A stretch of DNA of 64,000 nt from Qipengyuania xiapuensis (GTDB lineage Bacteria; Pseudomonadota; Alphaproteobacteria; Sphingomonadales; Sphingomonadaceae). The notes under the pieces are model-generated. The model was not told where the DNA came from, ran no database searches, and saw only the letters and a program-made list of their open reading frames with translations. Position numbers and translations under genes: made by a program. The stretch is taken from assembly GCF_019711395.1 (NCBI RefSeq), contig NZ_JAIGNL010000001.1, forward strand, positions 930,001 to 994,000, read 5' to 3'. Every line of letters starts with the position of its first letter. Position 1 is the stretch's first letter. Of the stretch, positions 61,448 to 64,000 are shown one piece after another.

Positions 61448-62485
61448 ATGACCGAGAGCCTCACGATCCGCCGCCCCGACGACTGGCACCTTCACTTCCG
61501 CGATGGCGAAACCATGCGCGCCGTGGTGCCGCATACCGCACGCCAGTTCGCCCGCGCGATCGTGATGCCGAACCTTTCGCCGCCGGTGACGACCACCGCG
61601 CTCGCGGCCGCCTATCGCGACCGGATCAACGCAGCCGTGCCCGAAGGTGTCGAGTTCACCCCGCTGATGACCGCCTATCTGACCGACGAGAGCGATCCGG
61701 ATGACCTCGCCGCCGGTTTCGCCGACGGCGTGCTGACCGCTGCCAAGCTCTATCCCGCCGGCGCGACGACCAATTCCGCGCACGGCGTGACCGACATTGC
61801 CAATATCGAGCGCGTGCTCGAGCGCATGGCCGAGATCGGCATGCCGCTATGCGTCCATGGTGAGGTGACCCATGCGGAGATCGACATCTTCGACCGCGAG
61901 GCCGTGTTCATCGACCGCATCCTTTCCCCGCTGGTCGAGCGCATGCCCGAGCTCAAGGTGATCTTCGAGCACATCACCACCAAGCAGGCAGTCGAGTTCG
62001 TAGATGCCTCGGGTCCGCGGATCGGGGCCACAATCACGCCGCAGCATCTCCACATCAATCGAAACGCCATCCTCGTGGGCGGCATCAGGCCGCACATGTT
62101 CTGCCTGCCGGTGGCGAAGCGAGAAGAGCATCGCCTCGCGCTGCGCAAGGCGGCGACGGGCGGCTCGGCGAAATATTTCCTCGGCACCGACAGCGCGCCG
62201 CACCACCGGCACGACAAGGAAAGCGCCTGCGGCTGTGCAGGCATCTTCAACGCCCCCTTCGCGCTCGAAAGCTATGTGACGGTCTTCGATGAAGAGGGTG
62301 CGCTTGACCGCTTCGAGGCGTTCGCGAGCCTCAACGGCCCCGCCTTCTATGGCCTTCCGGTCAACGAGGGGGATGTGACGCTCGAGAAAGCGCAAGTCGA
62401 GGTGCCGGCCGAAGTGAATGGCGGAGCGGCCGAAATCGTGCCGTTCCACGCAGGCGAAACGCTCAGCTGGCGACTGGCTTCCTAG
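61448..62485 (+). CDS. pyrC: dihydroorotase (class II)
   Basis: Zn enzyme closing the dihydroorotate ring in pyrimidine synthesis. 345 aa, the class II E. coli-type length. Zn ligands H14-x-H16 in [10 protein letters not shown]; carboxylated Lys in [12 protein letters not shown] near 98; L-C-V-H-G-E near 133; F-E-H-I-T-T near 176; catalytic G-T-D-S-A-P-H near 248. Overlaps the convergent rarD end by 23 bp. Confidence 0.95.
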   Translation: MTESLTIRRPDDWHLHFRDGETMRAVVPHTARQFARAIVMPNLSPPVTTTALAAAYRDRINAAVPEGVEFTPLMTAYLTDESDPDDLAAGFADGVLTAAKLYPAGATTNSAHGVTDIANIERVLERMAEIGMPLCVHGEVTHAEIDIFDREAVFIDRILSPLVERMPELKVIFEHITTKQAVEFVDASGPRIGATITPQHLHINRNAILVGGIRPHMFCLPVAKREEHRLALRKAATGGSAKYFLGTDSAPHHRHDKESACGCAGIFNAPFALESYVTVFDEEGALDRFEAFASLNGPAFYGLPVNEGDVTLEKAQVEVPAEVNGGAAEIVPFHAGETLSWRLAS

Positions 62486-63365
62486 AGCGCGACCAAAGGT
62501 CCCATACAAAGACGGAAGCAGCAAGCCAGATGCAGGCGAAGCATGCTGCCTGCACGGGTTTCAGTTCCTCTCCGAACACGGTCAGGCCGAGCAGGAAGAC
62601 GATGCTCGGCGCGAGGAACTGGATGAAGCCGAGCGTTGAGTAAGGCAGCAGGCGGGCCGCGATGGCGAAGAGAAGCAGCGGGACGGCGGTCAACGCGCCG
62701 CCCAGCATGATCGCAAGGCTCAGGTCGAGCGACTGGGTGAACGAAGAGCCCGCTGCGCTCTGCGCGAAGTACCAGGCAACGCCCGCGGCGGGGATGAGCA
62801 GGATCATGGATTCGATCGTCAGGCCGGGCAGTGCGCCGACATCGACTTGCTTGCGGATGACGCCGTAGGCACCGAAGCTCATCGCCAGCGTCAGGCTGAT
62901 CCACAAGGTGGTGAGAGCGCCGCCGAGCAGCAGCGAAACGCCGAAAGCGGCAATCGCCACGGCTGCCCACTGGAAGCGTGACAGCCGCTCTTTCAGGAGC
63001 AGCGTGCCGAGCAGCACGTTCAGCAGCGGGTTGATGTAATAGCCGAGGCTCGCGGCGTAGACGTAATTGTTCTGGATCGACCAGACGTAGACGACCCAAT
63101 TCACCGCGATGAGCGCCGAAGACAGCAGCAGCCAGCCCATGGTCCGCGGATTGGTCAGCGCGGCACGCAACTGCGGCAGCTGCTTGCGAAACGCGACGAT
63201 CAGCAGGCACAGCGGCAAGGTCCAGATGATCCGCCAGCCGACAAATTCGAACGCCGGAACCTCGCGCACGAGGATCAGGTAGAGCGGCAGGAAACCCCAT
63301 ATGACATAGGCGCCGAGCGCTGCCCACAGGCCCGTCTTCGGGTGTTCGGTTTCTGTCGTCCCCAT
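62463..63365 (-). CDS. rarD: RarD-type EamA (DMT) transporter
   Basis: 300-aa ten-TM drug/metabolite-superfamily protein of the RarD subfamily. The N-terminal [10 protein letters not shown] near 20-29 and [10 protein letters not shown] near 106-115 are RarD signatures. ATG 63365 preferred to the longer frame at 63404. The substrate is unknown despite the chloramphenicol-sensitive name. Confidence 0.9.
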   Translation of the reverse strand: MGTTETEHPKTGLWAALGAYVIWGFLPLYLILVREVPAFEFVGWRIIWTLPLCLLIVAFRKQLPQLRAALTNPRTMGWLLLSSALIAVNWVVYVWSIQNNYVYAASLGYYINPLLNVLLGTLLLKERLSRFQWAAVAIAAFGVSLLLGGALTTLWISLTLAMSFGAYGVIRKQVDVGALPGLTIESMILLIPAAGVAWYFAQSAAGSSFTQSLDLSLAIMLGGALTAVPLLLFAIAARLLPYSTLGFIQFLAPSIVFLLGLTVFGEELKPVQAACFACIWLAASVFVWDLWSRSRKPVAS

Positions 63366-63548
63366 GAATGAAGCGCGCCTAGGGCCTGCCATTCGGGGCC
63401 GCAAGCTTCATCTCGTCGCTGCCAGATATTCGGCTCGTCGATTAACGCAAATCTGACGTTCGCGTTGCATTCTGTTCAGATTGGTGGGCGTAAACCTTAA
63501 CGGCATCGGGACTCTTCGAGTCGCATACGATCCACAGGACACTGACCC

Positions 63549-64000
63549 ATGAACCGCATTCTGAAGACTGCATCGCTCGCATTGGCCGCCTCCGGCCTCA
63601 CGCTCGCCGTCCCCGCGGCGGCTGCACCCATTCCTGCCCATGCTGCACCTGCCGCGAATGCTGCGGTAGGCGACACCGTCTACGAGCACGGTAATGGGCA
63701 CCACAAGCACAAGCGCCACAAGCACCGCGACTATCACGGCCGTCACTATGACGACCGCCGCTATTACGATGACCGTCGCTACTACCGCGAACGCCCCTAC
63801 TACATGCGCTATGACCGCAACTGGGGTCAGCCGGTCTATCGCGATACCCGCATCTGGCGTGGCCGCGACAACCGCTACTATTGCGAGAAGGACGACGGCA
63901 CGACCGGCCTGCTGGTCGGTGCAGGTGTCGGCGCGCTGATCGGTCATGAAGTCGCCGGTCGCGGCGGTGACCGTACGCTGGGCGCCATCATCGGCGGTGC
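63549..64000 (+). CDS. His/Tyr/Arg-rich glycine-zipper envelope protein (cut by window edge)
   Basis: Secreted protein, 150 codons visible, 3' end missing. Signal peptide of about 26 residues (hydrophobic L-A-L-A-A-S-G-L-T-L-A-V, cleavage near A-A-A). Next comes a His/Lys/Arg/Tyr/Asp-rich region (about 48-95) with repeated Y-Y-D-D-R-R. Then T-G-L-L-V-G-A-G-V-G-A-L-I-G begins a glycine-zipper 2TM domain, repeated at the edge (G-A-I-I-G-G). ATG 63549. Upstream 63366-63548 holds no gene; a GACTC-TTC-GAGTC repeat at 63510-63522 may be a regulatory site. Confidence 0.85.
   Translation, partial: MNRILKTASLALAASGLTLAVPAAAAPIPAHAAPAANAAVGDTVYEHGNGHHKHKRHKHRDYHGRHYDDRRYYDDRRYYRERPYYMRYDRNWGQPVYRDTRIWRGRDNRYYCEKDDGTTGLLVGAGVGALIGHEVAGRGGDRTLGAIIGG

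Noticed and set aside
1..64000. tRNA/rRNA genes, CRISPR arrays, insertion sequences or prophage
   Set aside because: No gap is long enough or shaped to hold an RNA gene that I can see; no regular spaced repeats, transposase or integrase motifs were found.

Overview
This window is chromosomal DNA of a GC-rich alphaproteobacterium, most probably a sphingomonad of the Erythrobacteraceae (Erythrobacter/Qipengyuania-like). The grounds are the infA-maf-short RNase E/G order, the coxB-ctaD-ctaB-coxF-ctaG-ctaE-SURF1-thrC order, the K+-independent H+-pyrophosphatase, lysine/alanine-rich tails on L21 and other proteins, and several small proteins I associate with this family. The genus is inferred, not proven. 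Genes are packed tightly on both strands, often with 1-22 bp stop/start overlaps. No stretch above about 215 bp lacks a gene. I saw no tRNA, rRNA, CRISPR array, insertion sequence or prophage.

Layout. 1-1749 (minus): infA-maf-RNase E/G, cut by the left edge. 1951-4716 (plus): a TonB-dependent receptor with an unusual insertion. 4724-9726 (minus): alpha/beta hydrolase, wax-ester synthase/DGAT, HI0933-type flavoprotein, amino-acid permease. 9792-13375 (plus): uvrC, a VTT-domain membrane protein, a universal stress protein. 13400-16553 (minus): DEAD-box helicase and a glutathionylspermidine-synthase-like ATP-grasp protein, divergent from a DUF1190 lipoprotein. 17320-23812 (minus): tesB, hppA, and the coupled hisG-hisD-nusB-thiL operon. 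23855-32665: DUF2332; bolA-pirin-SDR-hydrolase (minus); a J-domain protein; a small detoxification-type block (VOC, GST, DUF1428, DUF2236, ChrR-type cupin); cobS. 32716-34884: a class A PBP. 34885-35752: two PaaI-type thioesterases.

35891-37932 is the most intriguing part. A 53-codon peptide gene with a good ribosome-binding site is followed by two coupled genes for proteins I do not recognise. By eye the two look like diverged copies of one cupin-like plus helical architecture, and only the second keeps a His-x-His...His set.

37917-43748 (minus): small membrane protein, ruvX, DUF3089, AI-2E-family transporter, lepB, acpS, small membrane protein, pdxJ, pyrE, almost all overlapping. 43962-54741 (plus): the aa3 cytochrome oxidase and its assembly genes, then thrC, an rRNA-type methyltransferase, folB, a small Rossmann-type protein, moaD and moaE. 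54752-56459: a perfect FNR box in front of a two-to-three-TM protein, facing an FNR-type regulator and a lipoprotein. 56650-64000: rplU-rpmA, a GNAT acetyltransferase, a ferritin-like metal hydrolase with a divergent TetR regulator and two palindromic operator candidates, a YgfZ-type folate protein, a patatin, pyrC, rarD, and a His/Tyr-rich glycine-zipper envelope protein cut by the right edge.

Working together: aerobic respiration (cox cluster), proton pumping from pyrophosphate (hppA), histidine, thiamine, pyridoxal, pyrimidine, folate and molybdopterin synthesis, neutral-lipid synthesis (WS/DGAT plus hydrolase), cell-wall synthesis and protein export, and an oxygen-responsive FNR layer that may reach the gene at 54816 and possibly the stress protein at 12554.
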